The position numbers and the translations under genes are program-made. Source: Neisseria meningitidis (GTDB lineage: Bacteria > Pseudomonadota > Gammaproteobacteria > Burkholderiales > Neisseriaceae). Taken from it: a stretch of DNA of 64,000 nt. The notes below the pieces were generated by a model. The model did no database searches and was not told where the DNA came from. It worked only from the letters and a program-made list of their open reading frames with translations. Positions 22,928 through 32,093 of the stretch are shown here, one piece after another; the first letter of the stretch is position 1, and every line of letters starts with the position of its first letter. The DNA lies in NCBI GenBank assembly GCA_923184405.1, contig OV299793.1, positions 534,780 through 598,779 on the forward strand. Direction: 5' to 3'.

Positions 22928-23081
22928 TATAGTGGATTAACAAAAACCAGTACGGCGTTGCCTCGCCTTAGCTCAAAGAGAACGATTCTCTAAGGTGCTG
23001 AAGCACCAAGTGAATCGGTTCTGTACTATTTGTACTGTCTGCGGCTTCGTCGCCTTGTCCTGATTTTGTTAATCCACTATA
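22928..23081. repeat. Correia element truncating apbE
   Basis: A 154-bp element from TATAGTGGATTAAC to TTAATCCACTATA, inserted within the apbE codons for GIAQ. No apbE sequence is recognisable beyond it, so sequence was also deleted. Confidence 0.93.
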
Positions 23082-23111
23082 CTTTGAACGAAATAGGCTG
23101 AACCTGAAGCA

Positions 23112-23147
23112 AAAATGCCGTCTGAAAGGCTTTCAGACGGCATTTTT
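23112..23147. terminator. bidirectional DUS terminator
   Basis: AAAAATGCCGTCTGAAAGGCTTTCAGACGGCATTTTT, written here in two arms of ATGCCGTCTGAAAG and CTTTCAGACGGCAT, lies between the apbE remnant and the convergent symporter gene. Confidence 0.88.
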
Positions 23148-23163
23148 GCTGTTTGGATAACTT

Positions 23164-24514
23164 TTAAAGGATGTCCAAAGAATTGACGAAAACAATAATA
23201 ATGGCAATCGGGGCGAGGTAGCGCAAGGTATTCAGCCACAGCAGCAGCACTGCCCGTGGTACGGTGCTGCCCGCGCAAACATCTTTTAACACAGACTGCT
23301 TGTCCTGAAGCCAGGCGGTATATACAGGCACCTCCACAACGAGCCGACAGGCATGCTGACAGAGCAAACAACACAGACCAACAAATAAAAACTGGATATG
23401 AAGAAAAACTTAAAGTCAGACCATACGCCTATACACAGCAAACATGGGATGCCTACAATGTAAATAGACATGCCCAAAAGCCAAGTGATGATTTTTACAG
23501 TATGAGCTCGTCTAAAGGGATGGTTGAGATCAATGACCGATTACAAGATCGAAAAGGCTGAAGTCTGCGTGGCGAAAACGACCAGCAGCATAAATACAGC
23601 AAACAAAACCGGACTAGAACTCCACCTGCATTTGAAACACGACTAAGCAAGACGATAAAAAAACAATGCCCGGCAAATGGCTCAGGTCAAAACAAGACTA
23701 GGCAAACACCGCCGCAAAAATCCCTAAACCTACAAGCAGCGAGAACAATAGCTTCATCCACATATTCGTATGCATGGAGCGCAACATATCATGATCTTTT
23801 CCCAAATACGAAGCATAGATAATCATAGCGGAAACGCAGCATGTTCAAGGCAAAAAACGCCTGGACTAAAGACAGTAGTCATCCTATCAGCTTTAAAGTA
23901 CGAATAATTCCGTTCCAGCAGGATAGACATTAATTCCAATGCATCCGGCAGCGTCAGCGAACAGACAAAAATCCAATAGAGAAGATAAATAACCCCAGCA
24001 TCAGATAAAGGTTTGCATTTTAAATACCGTCTGAAATGCCGCCTTTGACCACCCAAACAGTAATCAGCAGAAACAATGCCTGATAGGACATCGAACATGT
24101 CGGATTGGAAATCGTCGCGCCGAACAAGGCTTCAAAGTCCGAGCCGGTATGAACCGCCCCCGTGAAACTGTGGACGACATAATTTAATACCCATCCGCCG
24201 ACCACGCTGTAAAACGACAGCAAAATAAAGCAGGCGGAAACGCCCATGCGCCTGACCCAAAGCCATTGCGTACTCGGACGCAGAGCCCTAAGCAATCGAC
24301 GGCGTTTTGACCGCCTGTGCGCCTGATATAAAACTCAGCAAGCTGGACGGGCAGGGCGACCAAGACGGCAAATATCAAAAACAACAGGAAAAAACACCAC
24401 GCCGCCGTTGGGTGCCTGCCGTATAAGGAAACTTCCAATAGCGCGCCTAAAACCGATGGCCAAACCTGCCGCAACAAGAACAAAACCGATTTTGGACGAC
24501 CAAGTATAGTCCAT
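23164..24514 (-). CDS. sodium-dependent neurotransmitter-symporter-family transporter
   Basis: This is a multi-spanning SNF-family (LeuT-like) transporter, probably for an amino acid. It starts MDYTWSSKIGFVLVAAGLAI; the N-terminal fold shows LVALPVQLAEFYI, GGQNAVD, MGVSACFILLSFYSVVGGWV and SYQALFLLITVWVVKGGIS. The C-terminus is PRAVLLLWLNTLRYLAPIAI. Reconstructed length is about 445 residues. The centre, about 23400-23900, is badly corrupted and only scattered words (TYASYLGKDHDML) can be read. There are at least ten indels. It stands alone, ending at the DUS terminator. Confidence 0.82.
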
Positions 24515-24924
24515 GTTGGATGTTGCCTCATTCCTAAACTTACAAAGAAACATCCAAACAAGGCGAGTGGATGTGCAACAAAAAATCAGAACAAAGCGAC
24601 GAAGTCCGCAGTACAGCACACAGACAGCAGGGACAACAGATGCAATTGATGAGAAAGCACCATCCATGAATCCTGCCCTGGGGACGCTCCGGCTGACGGC
24701 ATTACCCTTAGGCCCATCCTGATGCTGTTGTCAGATCTCCTTGCATCTACCAACAAAGCACTTCACCCTCGCTAAGAACAAGCCGAAGCCAAAACCCTGC
24801 AAAACATTACCAATAGGCTGCGTAATATCCGAGGATATTGGGATTTTCGTATTTTGAACGATGGATTCGGGGTGTTTCTTTCCAATGAACGAATATAATT
24901 TGGCGGTTTGTTGGCATCAAAGGA
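24515..24924. other. 410-base gap with no assignable gene
   Basis: Nothing convincing is coded. The part 24565-24625 (GTGCAACAAAAAATCAGAAC, then AAGCGACGAAGTCCGCAGTA) resembles a decayed CREE interior. Plus-strand text near 24780-24895 (EQAEAKTLQNITNRLRNIRG) could be a remnant of a small protein, but I cannot place it. Confidence 0.35.
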
Positions 24925-24952
24925 TTTCCAGACGGCACATGCCGTCTGAAAG
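24925..24952 (-). terminator. tight inverted DUS terminator of rfaK
   Basis: TTTCCAGACGGC and GCCGTCTGAAAG are separated by only four bases, right behind the rfaK stop. One extra C interrupts the left arm. Confidence 0.8.
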
Positions 24953-24956
24953 CAGT

Positions 24957-26017
24957 TTATAATACATCCAATAATTTGTCGGCGAGTATGGGTTGATGGT
25001 AAAACGGGCGGGCGACGCACTGATGAGCTGCCGTTGCCAGTGCGTTTTTTGCTTCAGGGTTCAAGACGAGGCGTTCGATTTCGTCCGCCAAAGATTCAGG
25101 CGTAAGCCTATCCAGCAGAATCCCTGATAGTGATGTTCGACAATTTCCCTTTGCGCCCCAAAGATTGGAAATCACCGCCGTTCGGCAGTACATCGCCTCG
25201 CATAATGACAAACAGAATGCCTCCGGGACGAGGCTGGGCAAAACCACAACATCGCGTTGGCGGTAAAACGAAGCAATGTTTTCGGTAAACCCTCCAAAAG
25301 AAACGAATAGTTCTGCCCCCGAAGCAGATACGTCCCGCTCCAGGCGGCACATATAATCAGGATGTCCGTGGCCTGCCAATTTGAGTCCGATTTGAGGATA
25401 TTTCCGATGCAATATCACACAGGCTTCAATTAGGTTTTCCAATCCTTTTCCGGACTGATCCTGCCGGCGTAGGCGACGGTAAAAACGGCTGTCGGGTTTT
25501 TCTTGAGAGGACGGAACCGATCGGTATCGATACCGTTATGAATAATCGGTATTTTTCTTTAAAGGGATTGTCGGCGGTTTGCACATCGTAAACCGGACAG
25601 GAAACGCAAATAAAGCGGTCTGTGTTTTTCTGTATCAGGCGGTGGTAAAAATCAGTTTTGTTGGCGACGACATTATGTTTGACAAACATCAGGCGCACCC
25701 CGGTCAGTTTTTTCAAAAGTATGGATAAGGCGGCAATTTTGTCAATGTGTATCATCAGGTGGGAAATGCGGATTTTCCGGATAAAGCGGGTAAGCGCGCA
25801 GAGCGAAAACAGCCCGTTGAGCGTGTGAAGGCGTGTCGTGAAAACGGAAGAAACTTCGGAGAAGCGCCTGTGCATCAACTCATTATTTTTATTGACGGCG
25901 GTAAACATTGTGTCCGCCCCGAAGCCCCAATGCTTTTGAAACATCATAGACATATTGTTCGCCTCCACCCCAAATCTTGGCCGATACATTACTCAACAAC
26001 CTGCATGCGTCTGCCAT
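24957..26017 (-). CDS. rfaK: LOS alpha-1,2-N-acetylglucosaminyltransferase
   Basis: RfaK adds GlcNAc to the inner-core heptose of lipooligosaccharide. It is a GT4-type glycosyltransferase. The ATG at 26017 leads to KIWGGGEQYVYDVSKALGL, the N-terminal glycine-rich loop, then FTAVNKNNELMHRRFSEVSS and FVKHNVVANKTDFYHRLIQK. The C-terminal nucleotide-sugar domain shows YAGRISPEKGLENLIEAC and VVLPSLVPEAF with the E-x7-E motif region. About 353 residues are expected. Frame breaks occur near 25915, 25555, 25440, 25205 and 25120. It overlaps the end of lgtF. Confidence 0.85.
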
Positions 26018-26780
26018 GGAATAATTTTAACTGGATTATACAGAAAAGATAGTTGCAGACATAGCTCAATCAGCGCCCATATAGCTATCGTTCAGCCACA
26101 TAATGCAACCCATTTTTCCATCGAAACCCTTTGTTCAAGAAATAAATTTTGAAAAAACCCCAAATCGGACGGAGGATAATGTCCCTAACAAAACGCACGG
26201 GCTTTCACCTGCTCTCGGTATTTCTCGGATGAGATGGAAGTATACTTGTTGAACTTGTCTGAAATATAGTTCCCAGTTGCTCGTACGTATAATCGTACAT
26301 AAAATGCTATCAGACAGCGTTTGGGGTACAGAGTTTGTACGGTTTCGTGTACTTTGCCTTGCACCGAACTGTCTTTCTTCGGCATCAAACGGCATACGCT
26401 GTCGGGACGCATCGCGCCGTGTGTGGCAGGATGGTTGAGGAAAAGGTTGCGGCGCTCGACAAAATAGGCGGCATAATCGAAGGTTTGGACAAATTTTGAG
26501 ATTTCATCAGATAGTTCCGGCGTGCAGCGTTCGTCTGCATCAATCAGGAAAACCCATTCTCCGCCTGCCTGTTCGATGGCAAATGTTTTTGCGCTCCGAA
26601 ATCCCCATTCAAATGCCGTTTGAAGACTTTTGCACCCAAACCCTCGGCAATTTCGGCAGTAGTGTCGGTGCTGTAGACGTCGATAACGATAACTGCTTTA
26701 TCGAAACGGCAACTTTCAATACATTCCAGAACGTGGTTTGCTACGATTTTGGCAACAATCAATACGTTGACATTTTTCAT
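25993..26780 (-). CDS. lgtF: LOS beta-1,4-glucosyltransferase, family 2
   Basis: LgtF adds the first glucose of the alpha chain to heptose I of LOS. The ATG at 26780 begins MKNVNVLIVAKIVANH (consensus AKNEANHI), followed by the GT2 motif VIVIDVYSTDTTAEIAEGLG and FLIDADERCTPELSDEIS as reconstructed. The middle reads MRPDSVCRLMPKKDSSVQGK and NKYTSISSEKYREQ. Lesions near 26590-26600, 26330, 26210 and 26100 make the C-terminus uncertain; the stop is set at the TGA after QTHAGC. The lgtF-rfaK pair forms the known inner-core operon. Confidence 0.8.
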
Positions 26781-26856
26781 TATCAAGGTTTCTCAAAGCA
26801 TTTTGGTTTCTAAGGGCGGCAAAAAGCCCAAACATACGTCCGGGCTTGGGAATTAG

Positions 26857-26929
<73 letters not shown>

Positions 26930-26982
26930 GTCAAGAGTAGGCGCGTATTGTATAGCATAGCGGTGAGATTGACAAACTTATT

Positions 26983-28111
26983 TCATCCGATGATTAAGAC
27001 GCAGTTGCTTCCTCCGAAGGCAAACGACGAGCTGGCGGCAATGCGGTGCTCAGTTTCCCAGCGGCTAACGCTGCAGGTCAGGTTGATGGCGGGAAGGTTA
27101 GGATCGAACTGCCCGTCCCAAAGCCGGGGCGGAAGTTTTCCTTCGGGATTGCTTTGCTGGTTGGAAATGCCCCACGAGAACGCGGCTTCGATTGCGTCCG
27201 CCGCACCCAGCATGTGACCGGTTTGCGGCTTAGTGGACGTGCAGGGCGTATTGTTGCCGAAAACCGCTGTAGCGGCACGGCTATCCATATTGTAGTTGTG
27301 GTGCGTCCCGGTGCCGTGCAGATTAATCCAGCCGATGTCTTCGGGCGCAAGACCTGCGAGTCGCAATGCCGTCTGAAAGGCAAGGATTGCGCCTTGAGCG
27401 TCGGGGCGGGGCGTGGAAATATGGTAGGCATCGCTGTTGGCTCCATAGCCGACGAGTTCGGCGTAAATTTTCGCACCGCGCCGTTTGGCGTGTTCCAATT
27501 CTTCCAGCACGAAAATCCCCGCGCCTTCGCCGATGACCAGCCCGTCGCGGTTCGCGTCGTATGGGCGCGGGGTTTTTTCCAGTTCGCCGTTGCGGCGGCT
27601 GGCGGCATAAAGCGAGTCGAAAACATACACTTCGGACGGGAAAATTCTTCGCCTCCGCCCGCCAGCATCATATCGGTCAGACCGTATTTGATGGCTTCGT
27701 AGGCATAACCTATGCCTTGGCTGCCGGACGAACACGCGCTCGATGTCGGGATGATGCGTCCTTTCAGCCCGAAAAAGATGCCGATATTGGCGGCGGCGGT
27801 GTGCGGCATCATACGCACATAGGTGTTGGCACTGAAGTTGCGCGACATGCCGGTCAGCAACAATTCGCCTACATCGCCGATGTCTTTGGTGCTGCCGCTG
27901 GAAGAGCCGCAGGCAACGCCCATGCGTCCGTCAGTAATGCTTTCGTCTCCGAGCAAACCGGCATCCGTCAAAGCCTGCTCCGCCGCATCGACGCACAAAT
28001 ACGACACACGCCCCATACTTCTGAGCTGCTTGCGCGTCCAATGTTTCGGCGGCGCGTAATCTTCAATCGGCGCACCCAGTTGCGCTTCCAATTCGGGGAA
28101 ACGTTCGTGCC
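26983..28111 (-). pseudogene. beta-ketoacyl-ACP synthase (FabF-like), 5' end lost to an IS
   Basis: This is a thiolase-fold ketosynthase resembling those of aryl-polyene and FAS II clusters. It reads HERFPELEAQLGAPIEDYAP and CVDAAEQALTDAGLLGDESI. The active-site Cys is in IIPTSSACSSGSQGIGYAYE, and the two histidines are in LHGTGTHHNYNMDS and KPQTGHMLGAADAIE. It ends GGSNCVLIIG. Only the first 30-40 residues are missing, replaced by an IS1016-like remnant. One frameshift lies near 27640 (GGGEEFSRPK versus FPSEVYVFDS). It keeps all catalytic residues but has no start of its own. Confidence 0.8.
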
Positions 28112-28715
28112 AATCCACTATATTTTCGCAAGACGCGTTTTGCCTGATTCCAAAGTTCTCAATGCCGTTAATGTGGTTCTGACGGTCTGCAAACTCCTTG
28201 GAATGGTTGATGCGGTAATGGATAAAACCGCTCACGTCCAACCTGTCGCAGCTGCTCAGACTATCGGTATAAACAATGCTGTCCGGCATGATTTTCTTCT
28301 TGATGACAGGGAGTAACGTTTCAGACTTGGCATTATCCACCACAACGGTATAGACCTGTCCGTTGCGTTTCAGAATGCCGAAGACAACCACTTTTCCTGC
28401 TGCACCGCGACCACGTCTACCTTTACGCCGTCCGCCGAAATCGCTTTCGTCCGGCTCGACAGGACCCTCAAAAACCTCATCGGCAGCCAAGTCCAAATGA
28501 TGGTTGATAACCGTGCGGATTTTACGGTAGAACAGCGCCGCCGAATTGGGATGGATACCCTAAATATCGGCGGCAGAACGGGCGGTAACTTCCAGCACAA
28601 AAAACGGAGCAGTTCTTTCTGTACTTTTTCTTTAATTTGCAGTGTGTTATCTTCATATTTCGAGGGTAACATATCTGCTAATCTAGTACAGACCCTAAAA
28701 TTTAATCCACTATAG
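28112..28715 (-). mobile_element. truncated IS1016-like (IS1595 family) insertion sequence
   Basis: A transposase fragment is read on the minus strand: MKITHCKLKKK-like start near 28662, then IHPNSAALFYRKIRTVINHH, VEPDESDFGGRRKGRRGRGA, YTVVVDNAKSETLLPVIKKK and FIHYRINHSKEFADRQNHIN. This is the DDE-type core of IS1016 relatives, including the DESxFGG motif. The C-terminal quarter after HINGIENF is missing. The outer end is CTATAGTGGATTAAATTTTAGGG. The inner end shows a second TATAGTGGATT in the same orientation, so the element is not intact. It separates the ketosynthase from the divergent fragment at 28716. Confidence 0.85.
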
Positions 28716-29203
28716 TTTATGCCTCGCACGACGGGGAAATGGCGCGCAGTTTCGATTTGTGGTTGGAACTGTTGAAATCGCAAATCGTGTCGCCGACTTC
28801 GTTCGATTTGTCGGTGCACAATGCAACGGCGGGGTAATGGTCGATATTGACGCCGGATACGAGCGAGCAGACGGCATTAGCCGTATATGACGACGGTGTG
28901 GAAACGGCATTGGCGGAAGCGGCATCACTGTTGGAAGAGGGATGCGGGTCGGTTTTGGTTTTGGCGGCGGACGATCCGCTGCCGGAAGGATATGCCGTAT
29001 CGGCAACGCGCGCGCTGTTTGCTTATGCTTTGGCGATGGTTCTCACCAAAGGAACGCGATACAGCCTCACTTTATCTGCTTCGGATAATATGCCGTCTGA
29101 AGCCAGAATGCTGCCTGAGGATTATTGGAGCGGTTTGGAATGGGTGCGCTTTCTCCAGAACGGCAGTCGGGAATGCCGCCGGGTATATCGCAATCGTAAA
29201 TGA
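28716..29203 (+). pseudogene. beta-ketoacyl synthase N-terminal-like (Ketoacyl-synt_2) protein, 5' end lost
   Basis: The plus-strand frame from the IS edge reads ASHDGEMARSFDLWLELLKS, then SFDLSVHNATAG before an in-frame TAA at 28835-28837 (expected GQWSI), and LAVYDDGVETALAEAASLLE. This is the Ketoacyl-synt_2 type of small protein found with aryl-polyene-like clusters. The 5' end has been removed at the IS junction. The frame after 29100 (MLPEDYWSGLEWVRF) is uncertain. Its orientation is opposite to the ketosynthase, which suggests an IS-linked rearrangement. Confidence 0.65.
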
Positions 29204-29352
29204 CTGTAGCAGTTTGCAAGCTGCAGGATGAAGATTTCCGCAATGTCCGCACCGTCAACGACGTGGTACAGGCGGTATTGAAGATCTCAGGCGGGCTAAT
29301 CGGGTATTTCTATTATTTTTCAGACGGCATGATTTTATCGGATGCCGTCTGA
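29200..29352 (+). pseudogene. possible acyl carrier protein remnant
   Basis: The frame beginning MTVAVCKLQDEDFRNVRTVN and continuing DVVQAVLKISGG resembles the C-terminal helix of acyl carrier proteins (TVNDVVxAVLK). The Ser attachment motif is not present, so only the tail would remain. The stop is provided by the DUS (GCCGTCTGA). The identification is tentative and rests on cluster context. Confidence 0.35.
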
Positions 29353-29355
29353 AAA
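29317..29355 (+). terminator. inverted DUS terminator
   Basis: TTTTCAGACGGCAT and ATGCCGTCTGAAAA flank an 11-base loop between the acyl-carrier-like remnant and the membrane protein gene. Confidence 0.82.
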
Positions 29356-29373
29356 CATTTGTGCGGATTCAAA

Positions 29374-30003
29374 ATGAAACCCGGTTTTTTCGGACATATT
29401 TTTCTGACCGTATTAAGCATTGCCTATCCCGCTTTGTAGTATAGTGGATTAACAAAAATCAGGACAAGGCGACGAAGCCGCAGACAGTACTGCAAGGCGA
29501 GGCAACGCTGTACTGGTTTTTGTTAATCCACTATATTACGGCAGGGAGACGGGCTGGTTAGTCTGGCTGGCGGCGGCGATGTGCGGGTTGTGGCTGCTGC
29601 GCGCCCTGACTGCCAAACTGCCCCAACAGCGTTATGCGGCTTTGTTTATTACACTGCTTTTAGCCGCAGCATTGGTGTTCGGGCGACATGATCCGATGTA
29701 TTGGTATCCCGTCGTGGTCAATCTGATGATGCTGGCGGTGTTCGGCGGCAGCCTGTTGGCCGGGCAGACCTGATTGAAAAACTTGAGAGACTGCAACAGC
29801 CCGACCTGCCTGAAAAAGCCGTGCGCTATACCCGACGGGTAACGCAGGTTTGGAGCGTAGTCTTTATAGCCAACGGGACGCTTGCCGCTTTGCTGGCACA
29901 GTTGGGGCGATATGATTAGTGTGCGATTTATACCAAAATGATTGCATATGTATTGAAGGGAATGCCGTTTGCTAACGAATGGCTTTACAGCAAACTGTTT
30001 TGA
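29374..30003 (+). pseudogene. COG4648-type membrane protein interrupted by a CREE
   Basis: The ATG at 29374 begins MKPGFFGHIFLTVLSIAYPA and the frame resumes after a short CREE as YYGRETGWLVWLAAAMCGLW. Further hydrophobic segments are LFITLLLAAALVFG and YPVVVNLMMLAVFGGSLLAG, then EKAVRYTRRVTQVWSVVFIA. COG4648 proteins accompany ketosynthase/ACP clusters. The CREE (29440-29535) interrupts after about 22 residues. A TAG at 29917-29919 replaces a Trp codon, and the reading continues in frame to TGA 30001-30003. Confidence 0.65.
29440..29535. repeat. short Correia element inside a membrane-protein gene
   Basis: A 96-bp CREE of the internally deleted class, from TATAGTGGATTAAC to GTTAATCCACTATA, with GACAAGGCGACGAAGCCGCA and CGAGGCAACGCTGTACTGG inside. 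TA is present at both edges, consistent with TA target duplication. Confidence 0.9.
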
Positions 30004-30017
30004 AAGTCTGAAACCTT

Positions 30018-30533
30018 ATGTACACTTGCACTTCCTGAGGCGAAAAACATGAAGATATGCCCGCAATCGGCTTTACCGCCCCCTATCCCTATAATCAACT
30101 CAGTGAAGAAGAACGCATTGCTTACCAAGCTGAATGCGGCGGCGATTTCGGCATCATCCGCTATCCTGACCAAACCGACCGTTTTATCCGCGCGGTGCTG
30201 CTTATTCCGATTATCGGGCATGAGGAAACGCTGGAATACGGCGTGTGGGTGTCCGTCAGCGAAAAGAGTTTTAACGACTATCAAAGCCACTTTCACGACA
30301 ATCCAGAAAATGTCGTTTATTTCAGGATGATCTGCAACCGGCTGCCTCCTTATGAAACCGACAGCTTCGGTTTGCATTGCAATGTCGTTACCCAACCCGA
30401 TGGTCAACGTCCTTTGTTGCAACTCCATCAAGGCAGCGAACATCCGCTGGTACGCGACTTTTATCACGGCATAGAATATGCCGAAGCGCAGGCAAGGATA
30501 GGGGCGGTATCCGAATCGGATTGCTCAGGATAA
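30018..30533 (+). CDS. DUF2199 domain protein
   Basis: This protein of about 171 residues belongs to DUF2199. It starts MYTCTS and should continue [17 protein letters not shown], an N-terminal Cys-x2-Cys zinc-ribbon-like motif. A TGA at 30036-30038 replaces the second Cys codon of that motif. The rest is clean: [20 protein letters not shown] and [20 protein letters not shown]. Function is unknown. It lies 13 bases before ubiD and may be cotranscribed. Confidence 0.75.
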
Positions 30534-30546
30534 AAGGACAAAAAGG

Positions 30547-32029
30547 ATGAATATGAAATACAAAGACCTGCGCGACTTCATCGCCATGCTCGAGCAGCAG
30601 GGCAAACTCAAACGCATCGCGCACCCCGTTTCCCCGCATTTGGAAATGACCGAAATCACCGACCGCGTGCTGCGCGCCGAAGCGTAAACGTTGCTGTTTG
30701 AAAACCGGTTAAGCCTGACGGTACGCGCTACGGTTATCCTGTGTTGGCAAACCTGTTCGGCACGCCCGAACGTGTGGCGATGGGCATGGGCGCGGACAGC
30801 GTGTCCAAGCTGCGTGAAATCGGGCAGACGCTGGCGTATTTGAAAGAACCCGAACCGCCCAAAGGCATCAAAGATGCGTTTTCCAAACTGCCGCTACTGA
30901 AAGACATTTGGAGCATGGCGCCGAACATGGTGAAAAACGCGCCGTGTCAGGAAATCGTATGAGAAGGCGAAACGTTGATTTGAATAAACTTCCGATTCAG
31001 CATTGCTGGCCGGAAGACATTGCGCCGCTGGTAACATGGGGCTTGACCGTAACGCGCGGGCCGCACAAAAAACGCCAAAATCTCGGCATTTACCGCCAAC
31101 AACTCATCGGCAAAAACAAGCTGATTATGCGCTGGCTGTCGCATCACGGCGGCGCGTTGGATTATCAGGAGTTCCGCAAACTCAATCCCGATACGCCGTA
31201 TCCCGTCACCGTCGTGCTCGGTTGCGACCCTGCCACTATTCTCGGAGCAGTAACGCCTGATCCCGATACTTTGAGCGAATACCAGTTTGCCGGACTGCTG
31301 CGCAGTTCGCGGACGGAGCTGGTGAAATGTATCGGCAACGATTTGAAAGTGCCTGCCCGTGCTGAAATTGTATTGGAAGGCGTGATTCATCCGAACGAAA
31401 CCGCGTTGGAAGGCCCATACGGCGACCACAAAAGCTATTACAACGAGCAGGATCATTTCCCTGTATTTACGGTCGAGCGCATCACCATGCGCGAAAACCT
31501 GATTTACCATTCGACCTACACAGGCAAACCTCCCGATGAACCCGCTGTTTTGGGCGTGGCATTGAACGAAGTGTTCGTACCGCTCTTGCAAAAGCAGTTC
31601 CCCGAAATCACCGATTTTTACCTGCCGACAGAATGCTGCTCCTACCGCATGGCGGTGGTGAGCATGAAAAAACAGTACGCCGGACACGCCAAGCGCGTGA
31701 TGATGGGCTGCTGGTCGTTCCTGCGCCAGTTTATGTACACCAAATTCATCATCGTGGTGGATGACGATGTGAACGTACGCGACTGGAAAGAAGTCATCCG
31801 GGCGGTCACCACGCGCATGGACCCCGTGCGCGACACTGTTTTGATAGAAAACACGCCCATCGATTATCTCGACTTCGCCAGCCCCGTCAGCGGACTCGGC
31901 GACAAAATGGGATTGGATGCGACCAACAAATGGCCGGGCGAAACCGACCGCGAATGGGGACGCGTCATCAAAAAAGACCCTGCGGTTACGGCTAAGATTG
32001 ATGGGATTTGGGAGGAATTGGGGTTGTAG
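30547..32029 (+). CDS. ubiD: 3-octaprenyl-4-hydroxybenzoate decarboxylase
   Basis: UbiD decarboxylates the ubiquinone precursor using prenylated FMN. The ATG at 30547 follows an AAAAAGG site and begins [20 protein letters not shown]. Conserved parts include [20 protein letters not shown], the ligand region [15 protein letters not shown], and [20 protein letters not shown]. It ends [11 protein letters not shown], about 492 residues. Lesions are near 30685 and a TGA at 30960-30962 where a Trp codon is expected (EIVWEGE). From 30963 to the end it is uninterrupted. Confidence 0.92.
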
Positions 32030-32040
32030 GTTTTACGGTC

Positions 32041-32080
32041 ATGCCGTCTGAAGCGCGGGGGTGTTTCAGACGGCATTTTT
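32041..32080. terminator. bidirectional DUS terminator
   Basis: ATGCCGTCTGAAGC and GTGTTTCAGACGGCATTTTT lie between convergent ubiD and asmA. Confidence 0.85.
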
Positions 32081-32093
32081 ATACCCAGGATGT

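Noticed and set aside
27078..28496. A 472-codon minus-strand open frame that looks like one protein
   Set aside because: It is the IS transposase read into the ketosynthase, then out of frame after about 27640. It is a junction product, not a natural gene; I list the parts separately and mention the fusion as a finding.
30947..31687. A 246-codon minus-strand frame inside ubiD
   Set aside because: Shadow of the clean ubiD coding sequence; no ribosome site and no recognisable motif.
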